DNA of 64,000 nucleotides from Hydractinia symbiolongicarpus (Eukaryota > Cnidaria > Hydrozoa > Anthoathecata > Hydractiniidae), in the NCBI RefSeq assembly GCF_029227915.1, contig NC_079879.1, forward strand, positions 17,856,001-17,920,000. Direction: 5' to 3'. Positions 44,500-57,122 of this stretch are shown here, in pieces. The notes beneath the pieces are model-generated. The model was not told the origin of the DNA and did not search any database. It saw only the letters and a program-made list of their open reading frames with translations. The position numbers and the translations under genes are program-made. How positions within the stretch are numbered: position 1 is the stretch's first letter; the number at the start of each line of letters is the position of its first letter.

Positions 44500-45062
44500 C
44501 AGTCCAGATGTAAGCGTACGCGTACGCTCAAGTTTCACACCTTTTTCTCGGAGGCGGTAGTTGTTTGTGTTTTGTTCTTATTAATTATCTTGCGAGTCTT
44601 GTAAGTCATTAACTTGCGCGTAATAAACAAAGGATTATTGAAGAAAAAATAGCTTATTATAACTGTGCGTAACTATTGTTAAATAGTGTTAACATAACTA
44701 TTCCCAATAGCATAATTGCAAATGTTATCAACTCTATCAATGTGACACGAAGAGCCATTGTTTAATATTTTTATTAAACAAAAGATTTATGTGGAAACTA
44801 AATAAACTAGCAAGAAGGCATTGTTGGTTGCGCGGGTTAAATAAAGCTTTTAAGCGATAGAAATTATTATATTATAACAAAGATTGAAACTTTAATTTTG
44901 ATAGAAAAGCTTTTTTAGATCGCATTTTAAAAGTTTAAAAACGAAAAACGGCGATAGAAATATTTTTTTTAGATCACATTTTAAAAGTTTAAAAACGAAA
45001 AACGGCGATAGAAACCGCTATAGAAAAGCTTTTTTAGATCGCATTTTAAAAGTTTAATAACG
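44500..45062. mobile_element. insertion inside the retrotransposon ORF
   Basis: The retrotransposon reading is interrupted at about 44,498 (TA|CAGTCCAGATGTAAGCG) and resumes at about 45,063 (GCGGCCTGTGTAAGAAGTG). The insert begins with a 16-bp perfect palindrome AGCGTACGCGTACGCT (44,513-44,528) and ends in three tandem repeats. Its right terminal repeat is not recognised, so it may be one-sided or truncated. Confidence 0.6.
44906..45060. repeat. three ~50-65-bp tandem repeats
   Basis: Each unit reads GATAGAAAAGCTTTTTTAGA, TC(G/A)CATTTTAAAAGTTTAA, (A/T)AACGAA(A/G)A(A/G)CGGC. A related unit lies at 43,500-43,545. Confidence 0.75.
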
Positions 45063-45540
45063 AAGAGCGGCCTGTGTAAGAAGTGTTATGTTATACGGTA
45101 GTGAGACATGGTAGTGAACCAGGAAGATCTTGACTGTTTAGAACGGAATGCTATGAGGATGGTTAGGTGGATGTGTAACGCCAGTCTGAGAGACAGAAGG
45201 AGTTCAGATGAGCTAAGAAGCAGGCTAAGTATCCGTAGAATTAAAGATGTTATCCAGATAAGAAGATTGAATTGCCTGGGGCACTTGATAAAAATGGAGG
45301 AGGATAATTGGGTAAGAAAGTGTAGAGACTTGATAGTTCCTGGGGCAAAACCCAGATGCAGACCGAGAAAGACTTGGCAGAAGGTTATAAGGACAGACTT
45401 GATACAGAGGAAGTTGAGTTTAGATCTAACACAGTCTAGATCAGATTGGAAGAGGGTCATTAATATACCCCGTCCAACCCATGCTAGCATGGAAAACGGA
45501 CGTTAAGCCGAGAATGATGATGATGATGATGATGATGAAG

Positions 45541-46660
45541 ACAAGAAAGTTAAAACTGAGAGAGTCGCTAGTTCAGACGCTCAGTTATCGTGTTTGGGAT
45601 TCACAAGTTTAAACGTCCCCAATTGTCTGCAACAAAAAAATAATAACTCAGGAAAAAGTAAAGCTCGCAGGTCACAAAAAATACAAATTCTCATTGAAAA
45701 ACAAGTAGCTACTTATGACTAGGCAATGGTAAATTGATCTACGGCGTTCCCAGGCCACATCTAGATAGTGGTTTACTTCGTTACAGAGTGCCGAAATTTT
45801 TGCGAACCAACTTTCCTTTTCTAATTCAAACCCTGAGAGTCAAATGACTTTTACACCACATACATATTTGTGATGCCTGTCCAACTGTGTGAATGCTTCT
45901 GTTGTTTTGAAATCCTGAAACTGTGGGTTATGCTTTTGTAATGAGTTGAAGTTTCTGGTTTGGGTGAACAGGTTTGAGGGAGAAATGTCTAATTCACGCA
46001 ATTGGTCTAATTCCTGATTCCCCACATGGTAATTTGAGTATGGGGTAAATCTACCTTAGGTGGCACAATCCCATGGTGAGGAGCAGTAGTTGAATTAAAG
46101 CATGATATGTGCATTAATTAAAAGGTTTTTGGTGTAAGGTGTTAAACAAGACGCAATGGTTCTGATTTTAGAATATTTAATATATAAGTTTTTTTTTTAT
46201 TATTTGTCATTAATGCGCTCTTCCCATTGCATTTTTTGATCAAATAATTACCCCAAAATATTTAAAACTTACTAAAGCTTAATATTTGAAGTTCATCTTA
46301 TCCTGCTTATACTGTGTTGAGAGTAATTTAACATTTAAGTAAAAGTCCAGCAACTGTAAAGACTGATTTTCTTGTCCAAAATAGCAAAAAGGCCCTTCAA
46401 CTGTAAAGTTTAATTTTGTGAATAATTATAAAATGTGTGCTTGCACTATAGGTTTTTGCAAAAAAAAATTGTATAACAGCATTTAAACAAGCTAAAGTAT
46501 TACACACACATATAAACATATAACAAATAAATAAGTAAACTTGCATTGAGGCAGTTACAAATAGAAGTATTGCTAAAAATAAAACTTTTCAGCCTTCCAA
46601 CAGGTAAGAAACAAAAACGAGTTGGGTTGAATTTGTTGCTTGACAATGTTCTGCACGGAT
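45541..46660. other. non-coding stretch
   Basis: No gene recognised; moderately AT-rich with no clear repeat. Confidence 0.3.
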
Positions 46661-46667
46661 AAAGAAC

Positions 46668-47412
46668 ATTGGCCTGATTAAGTACGGCAGCCCCAGTTAA
46701 AAACAGGGCAGAAAATACATAATCAGGGCAACATAATCAGCACAGGCCGGCTTATTACTCAAAAAATATTATTCGGCACTTATAAAAGGAACATAATCAG
46801 GGCAGGCCAGTTTATATACGACAGTGTAATATTATTTCTCACTTATTATAGAATGCACATAATCGGGAAAGGCTGGCTTATGTATGACAGTCAAATATTA
46901 TTAAGACTTATAGAACAAATATAATCGAGGCCCACCACTTTTATATCATTTGTCATCACTTCTGACAAGCAAATAGCCCTGGTAGCAAAGTTGTTGTTGT
47001 TCTCAAATGAAACGAAATTTTGTGGCAAATACTAAATTTTGGGATTTGCAAGTTTAATAACTTTTCACCAAACTTAATTCCTGCAAAAAGAATAATTTAG
47101 GTTCCATGAAATTTAGTTACTTTAAAGTATATTATGTATTTACTACAAGAGTAGTTTATACTAAGAATTACATCGATACTTTTTTCTTTCGCAATGTCTA
47201 GTTTTTAGGGGTGTTCTATCTTCCAAAGAATGTTTAATTCACAAAAGTTCGAAGAAAATGACAATCATAGCCTGCCTGGCCAGCCATTATATCAGCGTTC
47301 ATAATCCGGTCACCACGACATAACCAGTGCAAAAAAAACATAATTGGACCATGCATACATAATCCGGCTGTCCCGGTTGTCAACAGGCCGTTTTCGCAAT
47401 CTGGGCAGAACA
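46668..47412. repeat. degenerate repeat region with ATAATCAGGGCAGGCCGGCT units
   Basis: Three to four ~65-70-bp units (about 46,725, 46,790, 46,855 and 46,920) share ACATAATC(A/G)GG-(A/C)AGGC-(G/A)G-TTAT and CAAATATTATT. A CGGC-G-CCC-GTT-AACAGG-C segment occurs at both 46,685 and 47,368. These may be parts of one decayed dispersed element. Confidence 0.5.
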
Positions 47413-47947
47413 ATAATGTCAAAGTCACACAATTATATATATATATAGCTATATAGCTAACTAGCTAACTAGCTAGCTAGCTATAGCTATAGTTTTTTTT
47501 TAACAAAATTTTTTGATTAAAGTGTCAAAAAAATTTTTAAGGTCCATAAGTACAGCAGAAAAACAAAGTGGTGTTGGTCGAGCTCAGAAAGAATGATATC
47601 AGAGACATCGACTACACTGCAGTTCTGTGGAAAAAGAAAAGAGTTTTGGACTGTCGGTCATTTATAGGAAGTTGTGCTATACGAATAAACGAATTACGAA
47701 TATACGAAATAGACACCCACTTATGCCATATTGACAGCTCTAAGATAGCTAGCAAATTAAAATATGACAACTGATAAAGAAAAGAATAGGCAGGAAGAGC
47801 AGAAAAGTCCCATCCAATTTGATTTGAGTTAAATGACCCGTATTAGTGATACCATCTTTAATTTGTATTTTGGCTTATAGGTTTGAGCGTTTCTTGTTCG
47901 TCAGCAGTACAAAGCGGATATTTTGACAGGATAATCTCTTATAACTT
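47413..47947. other. non-coding stretch with AGCTAGCTA microsatellite
   Basis: A (TA)n/(GCTA)n tract lies at about 47,435-47,492. A 68-residue frame at 47,568-47,774 has no known motif. Confidence 0.4.
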
Positions 47948-48656
47948 AAGGCCGGTTTCCATACAGCTGCATTTTGCGCCCAATCGTAAAATGCGCCGCG
48001 ACTTTTATCGCATATACCGAACCATTTCCATTTAGCGATTTTTGCTCGCGTGTTTTTTGCAAAACACGGCTGCTGTAAACAGACGATATTTATTGCTGCA
48101 AAATCAAAGAATAGACTTAGCATTATTTTTATGGCGTAGAAATAAACAACATCGTAAAAAATACGTAAGAAAAACATGTGGATGAGATGACATTTCATAG
48201 AAAGAAGAACCAAAGGCCTATACAACGTTTTCGTTAAGGATTTAATGTTGTCCGATCACGAGTACTTTTTTAACTGCATCCGCAGATTCAATGATGTTAT
48301 TTTGTTCTTCATCTTCTTCTTGATTGATATATATTCTTATTCTCTACATTCATTTGGCGTTGATAAAAATTTAACACAGAAGCAAGATCTTTACGTTGTT
48401 GCTAGCTATCTTGAAATGATCTAATTAAAAATTCTTTCGTAATTCATGTAGATTTCTACGTTTTGATTGGCTGTTAAGTTGAAGCGCAAAATGTAGCTCG
48501 CAAAAAGTAGAGCCTGTTCTACTTTTTTTCAATCGCCCCTGCGCATGCAAATGCGCGAGGTCAGCGGCATTATTCTGATAATGCGCATGCATAGATCAAA
48601 AGTCACGGCGCTTTCTACGACTGGGCGCAAAATGCATTTGTATGGAAACCGGCCTT
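47948..48656. mobile_element. ~710-bp element with ~65-bp terminal inverted repeats
   Basis: Left end AAGGCCGGTTTCCATACAGC; right end in reverse AAGGCCGGTTTCCATACAAA. The arms continue to match through GCATTTTGCGCCCA-TCGTA-AAATGCGCCG-GACTTTT over about 65 bp. The interior is AT-rich and has no transposase. Target duplications are not clear. Confidence 0.8.
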
Positions 48657-48726
48657 CAGTCGATAAGGCCATCCTTGTCGGCTGATGCGATTGGCTTACG
48701 TCCGACATAGATAATATATACACGTA

Positions 48727-49229
48727 CAGTAGGCGTCCGTTATGTCGAATGCCGCTTAATTCGAACTTTCCGTTATTTCGAACAAATTGCCAAGTCCCTT
48801 GAGTTTGGTTTAATAAAGTCTTATATTTTGAGCTGCTTAATTCAAACTCCGCTAATTCGAACATTTCGCTAATTCGAACATTTTTTTAGTCCCAAGGCTA
48901 CATTATGCTCGAGAAAATAAAAAAAAAAACTTTTATTCTATTTTATTGCATCAATGGTGGAAATATTTCTTTCAATTTATCAATTAAATTGGCTTTTCCA
49001 ATAAAATGAAGTTTACAAGGAATTTGGAGGCCTCGCCCATATTATGCAAACAACGTTAAAAAAATTTTATAAAAAGTTGTAATAAAGTTGTAATAAAGTT
49101 ATATTAGCATAAAATCTTTAAACGTTTATTAAAATTCTTGTTTTTTCTGAAGTTCCGATAATCCGAACATTCGTTAATTCGAACAAATAATTTAGTCCCT
49201 TGCGTGTTCGAATTAACGGACGTCTACTG
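48727..49229. mobile_element. complete pogo/Tigger-type MITE with TA duplication
   Basis: Starts TA|CAGTAGGCGTCCGTTATGTC and ends, in reverse, TA|CAGTAGACGTCCGTTAATTC. TIRs are about 25 bp with a few mismatches and flanked by TA on both sides (48,725-48,726 and 49,230-49,231), as in Tc1/mariner-pogo elements. No coding capacity. A second copy lies at 42,889-43,497. Confidence 0.85.
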
Positions 49230-49231
49230 TA

Positions 49232-50570
49232 CTTCATATAATCCAGCTTTCTCGGAGAGTATCAAACTAGAAGCGCTCGATTCAAAGATTCAAAAGCCAA
49301 CAATGAATGAACATTGTAATGTAAACTTTTTGTGCTAACTTGTTATCCTTCCACGTTTAACGTCTATGTTTTTAATGTTTTAAATGTATTTTGTTTATAT
49401 TGATAATAATACATTCATACTTACATAGATAATATATTCGCGCGTCATAATTCATGCACATTTACTATAAAGATGGCGGATTTTTTTACAAAAACTTTAA
49501 AAAATAAGAGGATTTTAGACTATAAGAAATGTTCAAAAAGATTGACTAAAAAAACTGTAAGCCAAACAGTAAATATTTTGGCAGATTTTCATTGTTCACA
49601 TTTTGAATAAAACAAAGGTTTTTTTAAAGCTTTGTAATTGTAAAAAACATGACTTTGGCGGTTTAGCTGGATAAAAAAAGCTATCTTGCTAAGAGGCAGG
49701 CGTAATACGCCAGTACTCAATAAAAATAAAGCTTATTTTTTTATTCATTTTTCTTCCTTTAAAAAACAAGTGCTCTTCCAAAAGTGAAGTTTTAGTCAGA
49801 ACAGCTAAATGCATGTTTTAATTTAAATCAGTAGTGAATTTATCTTGTTAAAGCACGTATATTGCTGTTTAAACGTGGTATAGCTAGCTATATTGCTTCT
49901 GGGAAAACTTTTAATTGAGGAAAAATTGCTAGTTGAGGGGAAGGAAAGGAATCGTAGCGTAGCATAGTTATAAGTTTGCTAAGCAATATGCTAATTTTGA
50001 CCTAATTTTAAACCTAGTATTATCTACTGGGTTGCTTTTATAAAATAAAATTTTACCCAACATTTATAAGGCATTGAAAACATATTTTATACTTAGCTAG
50101 CCAACTATCTAAACTAGCTTTGGTATTGTTTTCTTATTGAAAATATAACTAGCTAGATGCCACAATCTAATACTACCCCTTTTCCCAAAGATGTACTAGA
50201 CTTGAGAAAAATATAAAAGCTAATCAGCTAAATTGAGGCAGATTATCTTATGTATCAGTATATTTCAACAAAATTAGTGACACGTTACCACACTTTGTTG
50301 CTAAATAATGCTTCTTAAAAGATTTCATCACTATAAAATATAGTTGCAGGTGAAATAATATTATCTTGAAACTTGCTCGCAAGATAATTATTTCTTGACG
50401 GTTATACAATGAGCGTCTTCGTCGTCCGTAACATTAGGTTCTAAAGGTTATAGAAAGAACTAAATAGTTCACAGTCTCTTTCTGTGTTCACAACAGCGAC
50501 GACACATCATCGTTAAACTAACTTATATACATACTTTAAAAGTTCAGCATATATATTTTTATGGTAATAT
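49232..50570. other. AT-rich non-coding stretch
   Basis: No gene recognised; A/T-rich with many short CTAGCTAG motifs. Confidence 0.35.
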
Positions 50571-50641
50571 TTCGACCTTCGTATTGGAGGTTTTCATCAG
50601 ACTATACAAAAATTCTTAACGGTTGTCATTACATTGACATC

Positions 50642-50875
50642 AAATCAACGACTTCCGTTTAAGGTACGCGAATATTGCCTTCCAGAATTTCGTCGTCACA
50701 TACTGACCATCGTCTAGATTAAGACCATGTTCACTACGCGGTGACGTGTCCTGGAACTGTATTTCCAATGCTTCGCGTACCTTACGATCAAATTTATTAA
50801 ATTCTTGTTTTAGCATTTTTTCAGTGTCCCAATCATAACCAGCATTACAAGAACTACAGTGAAATGAAACTCCTG
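50642..50875 (-). pseudogene. Penelope-like element, C-terminal endonuclease-region fragment
   Basis: The minus strand is open with HCSSCNAGYDWDTEKMLKQE, then KVREALEIQFQ, NLDDGQYVTTKFWKAIF, and ends at a TGA at about 50,642. This order is typical of the C-terminal end of Penelope-like polyproteins. It is cut at about 50,875, where a non-LTR retrotransposon fragment begins on the other strand. Confidence 0.6.
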
Positions 50876-50879
50876 ATGA

Positions 50880-51670
50880 TTCAAGCTCCTTGGTGTAACG
50901 TTCGAAAAGACTTGAAATGGAACAGCCATATCAATAAAACCACATCTTCATCATTTGGCACACTAAAAACACTAGCTCACTTGAAAAGGTTTTTATCCTT
51001 CAAACTTCGTAAGCAACTCGCTGAAACACTGGTGTTAAGCAAACTGGATTATGGTAATGCAATCTATCACGGAGCACCAACATACTTGATGAACCAGCTG
51101 CAAAGAGTACAAAATGCAGCTGCAAGTTTTGTACGCTCACGTTATTCCAAGTTCAATGACGTTGTTTGACTGAAGTGGCTTCCAGTGCAAGAACGAGCCG
51201 AGTTCAGCATTTCCAGGCTTGCTTGGAAATCTATTAACAGTGACGATTGGCCGAAGTTCCTGCCAATGCAAAAAATGAAAGAACCAGTGCGACCATCACG
51301 TCGCCAACAAAACGACTGTTTAAAGATTGCAAGCATGGTCAACGTTGCGAGTACTTTTGAGTACGAAGCATCAATAATATTTAACAATCTGCCTGGCAAC
51401 TAAAGTTTACTCGGACTTTTGCAAAAACACTAAAAGTTATCTGCTAGATAAATCATTAGCTCGGAGCATAGCCTAATTATACTTCATACCTTAGTGCCTT
51501 CTTGTTTGTGTACCTTATTGTTTGTTTGTATTAGCCTTTTTGTCTTCTACCCATTATTTGCCAATCAATTTTTTTTTTCCTAGCCACTGCTACCACTATT
51601 TTTCATTGAGCACCAAAGGCAGGCTCTCTACAGTATGCATTAAAACCCAGTCCAACTTTGCATCTGTTTA
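50880..51670 (+). mobile_element. 5'-truncated non-LTR retrotransposon, 3' end of ORF2
   Basis: Frames read KDLKWNSHINKTTSSSFGTL, LRKQLAETLVLSKLDYGNAI, YHGAPTYLMNQLQRVQNAAA, then a TGA at about 51,168. The continuation is LKWLPVQERAEFSISRLAWK to EASIIFNNLPGN with a stop at about 51,403. This is the C-terminal part of a LINE reverse transcriptase ORF (Jockey/CR1-like pattern). A frameshift is present near 50,912. A non-coding 3' region follows and merges into the microsatellite at 51,672. Confidence 0.75.
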
Positions 51671-51671
51671 T

Positions 51672-52765
<1,094 letters not shown>

Positions 52766-54215
52766 GAAGCCAAATCGTTTCGAATCGGATTCGAATATGA
52801 ATGTAATTCGAATCTGAAACGTAAAAAACAAACTGTTGTGTTGTTGTCAAACGAAATTGGTGTTGTATTTAGAAATGTTTCTAACGTACGATGATTTAAC
52901 ATCACAAAGAGAACTGATTGGAAATGTTTCAGGCAATTGTATGCATCTTCAATTCGTTCTCTTTGGGATGAAACGAAGTTTAGTATTCATAGTAAAAAAC
53001 TGATTGGAGTTTCATTAGGAGAACGCTAGCAAGCTACCTACTGAGAAGTAAAAGAAAAACAGGTTCGTTGTTTAGATTATTTAGTAGAGAAATGAACTTG
53101 GGTGTATAACGAGTTTCTAGCCGTTTCTTTCAGAGCTAAATTTATCTTAAATATTAAGTTTGTTGTTGTGTCTTGGGCCGGAAAATGTTTTCTTTAAGCA
53201 CTTATTTTGTAAGTACATACTCTGAAAAATGGGTCAGAAGTTTAGAATATCCTAAAAATATGTCTAAGCTTAATAGTTTGTTTTAAATATGAAGATTTGT
53301 ATAACGCACAAAATTTATTAGAAGTTTACTTTTCTTATTGTATATCAAACGAACTGAACTTTTTTTTGTCCAAGCAATGGGCCGTTACATGTAGTAGAAT
53401 TGCCATTAGCTAGCCATAGTAACTTATAGCATGTTTTTTTTTCATTAAGGCATTATATGTTTTCAGGCCATAGTCATGTTAGGAACATATTGAGAAAAAT
53501 GAGGATAGCATTTGTCAAAGAAGTTTAAAACATTGAAGCTGAAACTAAAACACACTATTCTTATAAAAATAGCGTGTATATCCTAGAAAAAGTAATTTTT
53601 CCGTTGATACTGTTTTTCACACTACAGATTGTGTGATTCAGTGTTGATGTCGTTATAAAAAACCTAAACCTAAAGCCTAAACTTAAATCAATGTTTACAT
53701 CTGTTACGTTGCCGTTTGAAATATATTCGATTCTTAAATTCGAAAACGCTGCATTGTTATCTTCTTTGATTTTATGCGTGATTTTCTTAACTATAAGTTT
53801 AGGTCTGTTCTTTTAATATTTTGGTTTGAAATATTTCGGTAGATATACAACATACTAAATGATTCAAGTTTTTATATTTCTCTTTTACGTGTTTTCAACT
53901 ATTAGTTTCTTATATTTTGAGTATAATTTTGGAAGGTTTGCCGTTTGCAATAGACTAAACAGCTGATTTTGTATGACTTTGAAAAATGTTGGATTTTTTT
54001 TAATGTTTGGTATCCTTTTTTCCCTGGTGTATTTCTGGAATGGCAAAGCAAGTATTTAGTTTTTACGTACTTCGCTTTTCACGTAACGGTTGTTAGACGC
54101 CTTTGATTTTTTTGGACATTTTCCATTTTTATTTCATAATTTTTTTTATTATTTTTTGTTGCATATGCTTATATTTTTAGACGTTTTGTTTCAGCGGTTA
54201 TAAACATAGAATAAT
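52766..54215. other. AT-rich non-coding stretch
   Basis: No gene recognised. A cluster of TTCGAAT motifs lies at about 52,778-52,820. Confidence 0.3.
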
Positions 54216-54225
54216 GCAGATTGTG

Positions 54226-54302
54226 AGCAATCTTGATCCCAGGGCTTTTTTCTCTTTTTGTCATCACGTTATAAAAGAGACAAAGAGCCCGGGGTCGAGG
54301 TT
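54226..54302. repeat. short hairpin (foldback) element
   Basis: CAATCTTGATCCCAGGGCTT on the left and, in reverse, CAACCTCGACCCCGGGCTCT on the right form imperfect 25-30-bp arms around a short loop. A related segment is at about 24,661. Confidence 0.6.
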
Positions 54303-55500
54303 GAAATGTGAGTTTGGAAAATTCAAATTACTGAGTTCTATGTTTTTATTTGGTACCCCTCATAAGGACTCAATAAGAGATTCAGTGGATTCTTCCACAG
54401 GAATTCGGCTAGTCTCTTATAATAATATGGAGTGTATGTAACGGTCATAGTGGATATCGTCATTTTCCTTTGATCTCGCCGAAATTTTCTCTGAAGTCGC
54501 CGAAAAAAGTATGTCTCAAATGTTACATTTTATGACGTTACGGCGCGACGTCAATAACACTACTAACGTCAATATCCTATATTAAATTAATGAAGTCATT
54601 AAAGTGCACTTAAAACTTTGGGGGGAAATAACTTGGAAACGAGGTGGTGACGTCAATGTTTTTTTACCGCGTGCTTACCTAGGGATTACCTGGGACCAAT
54701 TTGGGTAAGTTTGCCTAACCTTGGTCTCCAAATCCGTTTCGGAATGGACGGGTTGATGAAGTGATCAGAAAACCTTTAAACCCCAATATCTCTGCAACCG
54801 TTTATCAAATATACATGATCCTATACATTTTCTTGATTAACGTTTCAAGATTTATACGACGAATGCATTAGATATGCAAATTTCGAAAGAAAAAATTTTT
54901 GTACTTTTATTAGGACCTTTCCTTTTTAAACCCTCATTAACCGCTCATCAATAGCACATGATCGTGTACATTTTCTTGATCAGCGCATTAAGCTCTACAC
55001 AATAGAGGCAAAGTAAAAAACAGGTTCTAATTTTTTTTGCAGATGGGTTGTTGACGTCATCAAAATTCAAATGACGCTTCCTTTATCTTGCCTCAGTGGA
55101 TTTTTCCACGGCACTATCGACTAGTAATAATAATAATAATGAAATTGCTAGTATGTCTTTTTTAAAAGGTTTGTAGATCGTTTTTAACTTTTTGGTTTCT
55201 AAAAGCTTTGTATTGTGCTTTTTATATGATTTGCATGTTAAGATAAAAATATTGTTTCTATTAAACCAAAGTTGCGATAAAGTTTTTTTTAGAAAAGGGA
55301 ATTACACCTAAATGAAGGTGCAGCATTGTTTACCTTTCTAAGCGCTCAGCTTGGAATAACATTCATTTTTTAACTTTCACCCTATCAACTGGTTGTAAAC
55401 TGTGTTTCTATTTCAGATAAAGTTGTGCTAAAGTTTATTTTAAAAAAAATATATTCACCGGAAGTACCATAATGTTGTGTGCGCTTTACTCAATATACTG
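54303..55500. other. non-coding, dispersed-repeat traces
   Basis: Two related segments (about 54,795-54,865 and 54,940-55,005) share ATGATC-T-TACATTTTCTTGAT. AGTGGATT-TTCCAC occurs at about 54,382 and 55,094, followed in the second case by (TAA)n. These look like parts of one decayed element. No gene. Confidence 0.45.
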
Positions 55501-55524
55501 CATACTGCATACCTTAACTAATGC

Positions 55525-55740
55525 GCTTCACCTGAATGTGTGGCACAGTCTACAGCTCTTAATAATCGTTCCACCGGGTATTGAACGCCGGATAACACAG
55601 TTACTTGTGACGTTTCAATCCCGGGTAGAGATAGGGAAATGTATGTTCTGACACAGCTCCTAAAACTCACACGCGCACGCCCACGGCACAAGTCCCAAAT
55701 AGGCAGCACCTAGCCAGCACAATCCCTATTACTCAGTGCA
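55525..55740 (+). mobile_element. possible tRNA-like SINE
   Basis: TGTGTGGCACAGTCTACAGC could be an A box and GTTTCAATCCCGGG a B box, about 50 bp apart. The assignment rests on these two motifs only; no tail or target duplication was identified. Confidence 0.3.
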
Positions 55741-55771
55741 TGTCCAAGACCTAGTCCCTATTATTCAAATA

Positions 55772-55785
55772 TGATGACGTCATCA
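55772..55785. promoter_or_regulatory. 14-bp palindrome containing TGACGTCA
   Basis: TGATGACGTCATCA is a perfect palindrome including the CREB/ATF consensus. It lies about 115 bp upstream of the first frame of copy 2. It could be a promoter element or chance; the surrounding sequence may be repeat-derived. Confidence 0.3.
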
Positions 55786-55898
55786 AGGTAGAATAAAAGA
55801 TCCCAATATTTTCTAGCACAATTCCCTAAAAGTCAACGCTCATATCACACAAAAATGAGTAGGGAAATTCCCTGATCATATTCAAGAGGGAAATAACT

Positions 55899-56766
55899 GT
55901 GTTAGTATTGACCGGTATGAAATCGTCGGACAATGCTAAAATCCATACCATAAAGAGAATGGATTCATACACCGTGAAACAACTACGTGATATTGCAAAA
56001 ACCCGTGGACTATGTAGGGGTGTTCAAGGGATGCGCAAAAAGGATCTGCTTCAACATCTCAAGAACGATATCGCAAACCAGGAACATTGGATCAAAGATG
56101 TCGAGGAGAAGTTCTATATGATCGCGTTTATCCCATACCGCTTCAAGACCCAAGGCATGTGTAATGAGGTCATTGCAAAGGAGCCCCGATGCTACCGCTT
56201 GTCCCGGACCGTTTTAAGACGCAAGGCATGTGTAACAAAGCCGTTGAGGAGTATTTCGATATGTTCGAGTATGTCCCCAACAAGTTCAAAACGCAAGACA
56301 TGTGTAACAAAGCCGTTGAACACAATCCACCAATGTTCAAGTATATATACGATCATTTCAAGACGTAGGACATGTGCAACAAGGCTGTAGAAGGAGAGCC
56401 TATGATGCTCGGCTATGTCACGGACCATTTCAAGACGCAAGACATGTGTAGGAAGGCTGTTGAAAAGGATCCCTGGGCACTCATGTATATCCCCAACAAG
56501 TTTAAGACCCAAGACATGTGTAATGGGGTTATTGAAAGGTCTGTCTACCTATTCTAATATATACCGGATTGGTTTGTTACCCGGGGCATGCTATCAAATA
56601 GGAAAAGCAAACTTAAATGGCGAAAAGCCTATCGCCAGAGGAAAGCCGAAAAGGATAGAATTAAGGAGGAGTTAGCTCCAATAACATGGCATCCGGATAG
56701 TGTCATCGATTGGTGCTTTTCAGAGGATGAAAAGGCTGATCTTGAAAAGGTATGGGGGTTGGCTTA
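55899..56766 (+). pseudogene. SAP-like domain plus 24-residue KTQ-x-MC repeat protein
   Basis: The likely start is the Met at 55,959 (MDSYTVKQLRDIAKTRG), giving an N-terminal SAP/Rho-N-like domain of about 35 residues. After a short linker, six 72-bp units follow at 56,143, 56,212, 56,286, 56,358, 56,430 and 56,502. Each encodes about 24 residues of the pattern FKTQDMCNKAVEKDPW--L-YVP. The terminal domain is read in one frame at about 56,560-56,766, containing IPDWFVTRGML, KAYRQRKAEKDRIKEELAP and ITWHPDSVIDWCFSEDEK. Several frame changes between repeats show decay. The repeat resembles, without being assigned to, DUF4116-like repeats of giant viruses; a binding scaffold is a plausible role. 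The terminal domain also survives in copy 1 at 11,405-11,470. Confidence 0.65.
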
Positions 56767-56814
56767 GGCCAAGGTTATCTTTGCAGCAATTGTTGCGAGA
56801 TAATACTACTAATA

Positions 56815-57104
56815 AAGATGAGTTTCAAAACACAAGACATGTGTAATAAGGCTGTTGAACAAAATCCTTGGGTGCTCAAATATGTACCGGATCATTTCAG
56901 GACGCAGGAAATGTGCAGCAAGGCTGTTGAAAAAGATCACGAGTACTCCAATATGTATCGGATAAATTCAGGACGCAAGACATGTAGAATGGGTTTGTTG
57001 AAAAGGATCCCCGCATGTTTAGTAACGTGCCTGATCTGCTCGTGACGCAAGACATGTGCAATAAAGCCGTTGGAAATTGTCCCTTTATGCTCAAATATAT
57101 ATAG
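56815..57104 (+). pseudogene. second KTQ-x-MC repeat array fragment
   Basis: Four further 70-75-bp units begin near 56,825, 56,896, 56,966 and 57,042, in changing frames (MSFKTQDMCNKAVEQNPWVL, HFRTQEMCSKAVEKD). A stop occurs at about 57,102, just before the zinc-finger gene. There is no terminal domain, so this is a partial duplicate or a remnant of a paralogous gene. Confidence 0.6.
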
Positions 57105-57122
57105 GTGAAATATATATATAAA

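Larger units (their letters stand above)
43880..45540 (+). mobile_element. non-LTR retrotransposon 3' part with zinc-finger, interrupted
   Basis: Frames give MYSNARSRVKINDSLSDEFS (about 43,902), a jump that removes the YADD-containing segment, then VRVNTAKSKVMIS. A cysteine-rich finger follows (WPCGVCRKGVGSNSIFCQTC, then KHWVHKKC). After an insertion, the end of the ORF resumes (RNAMRMVRWMCNASLRDRRS to MENGR, 45,108-45,506). The tail is (GAT)n at about 45,512-45,537. The reverse-transcriptase core is thus incomplete and the ORF contains several stops. The clade is not assigned with confidence. Confidence 0.75.
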
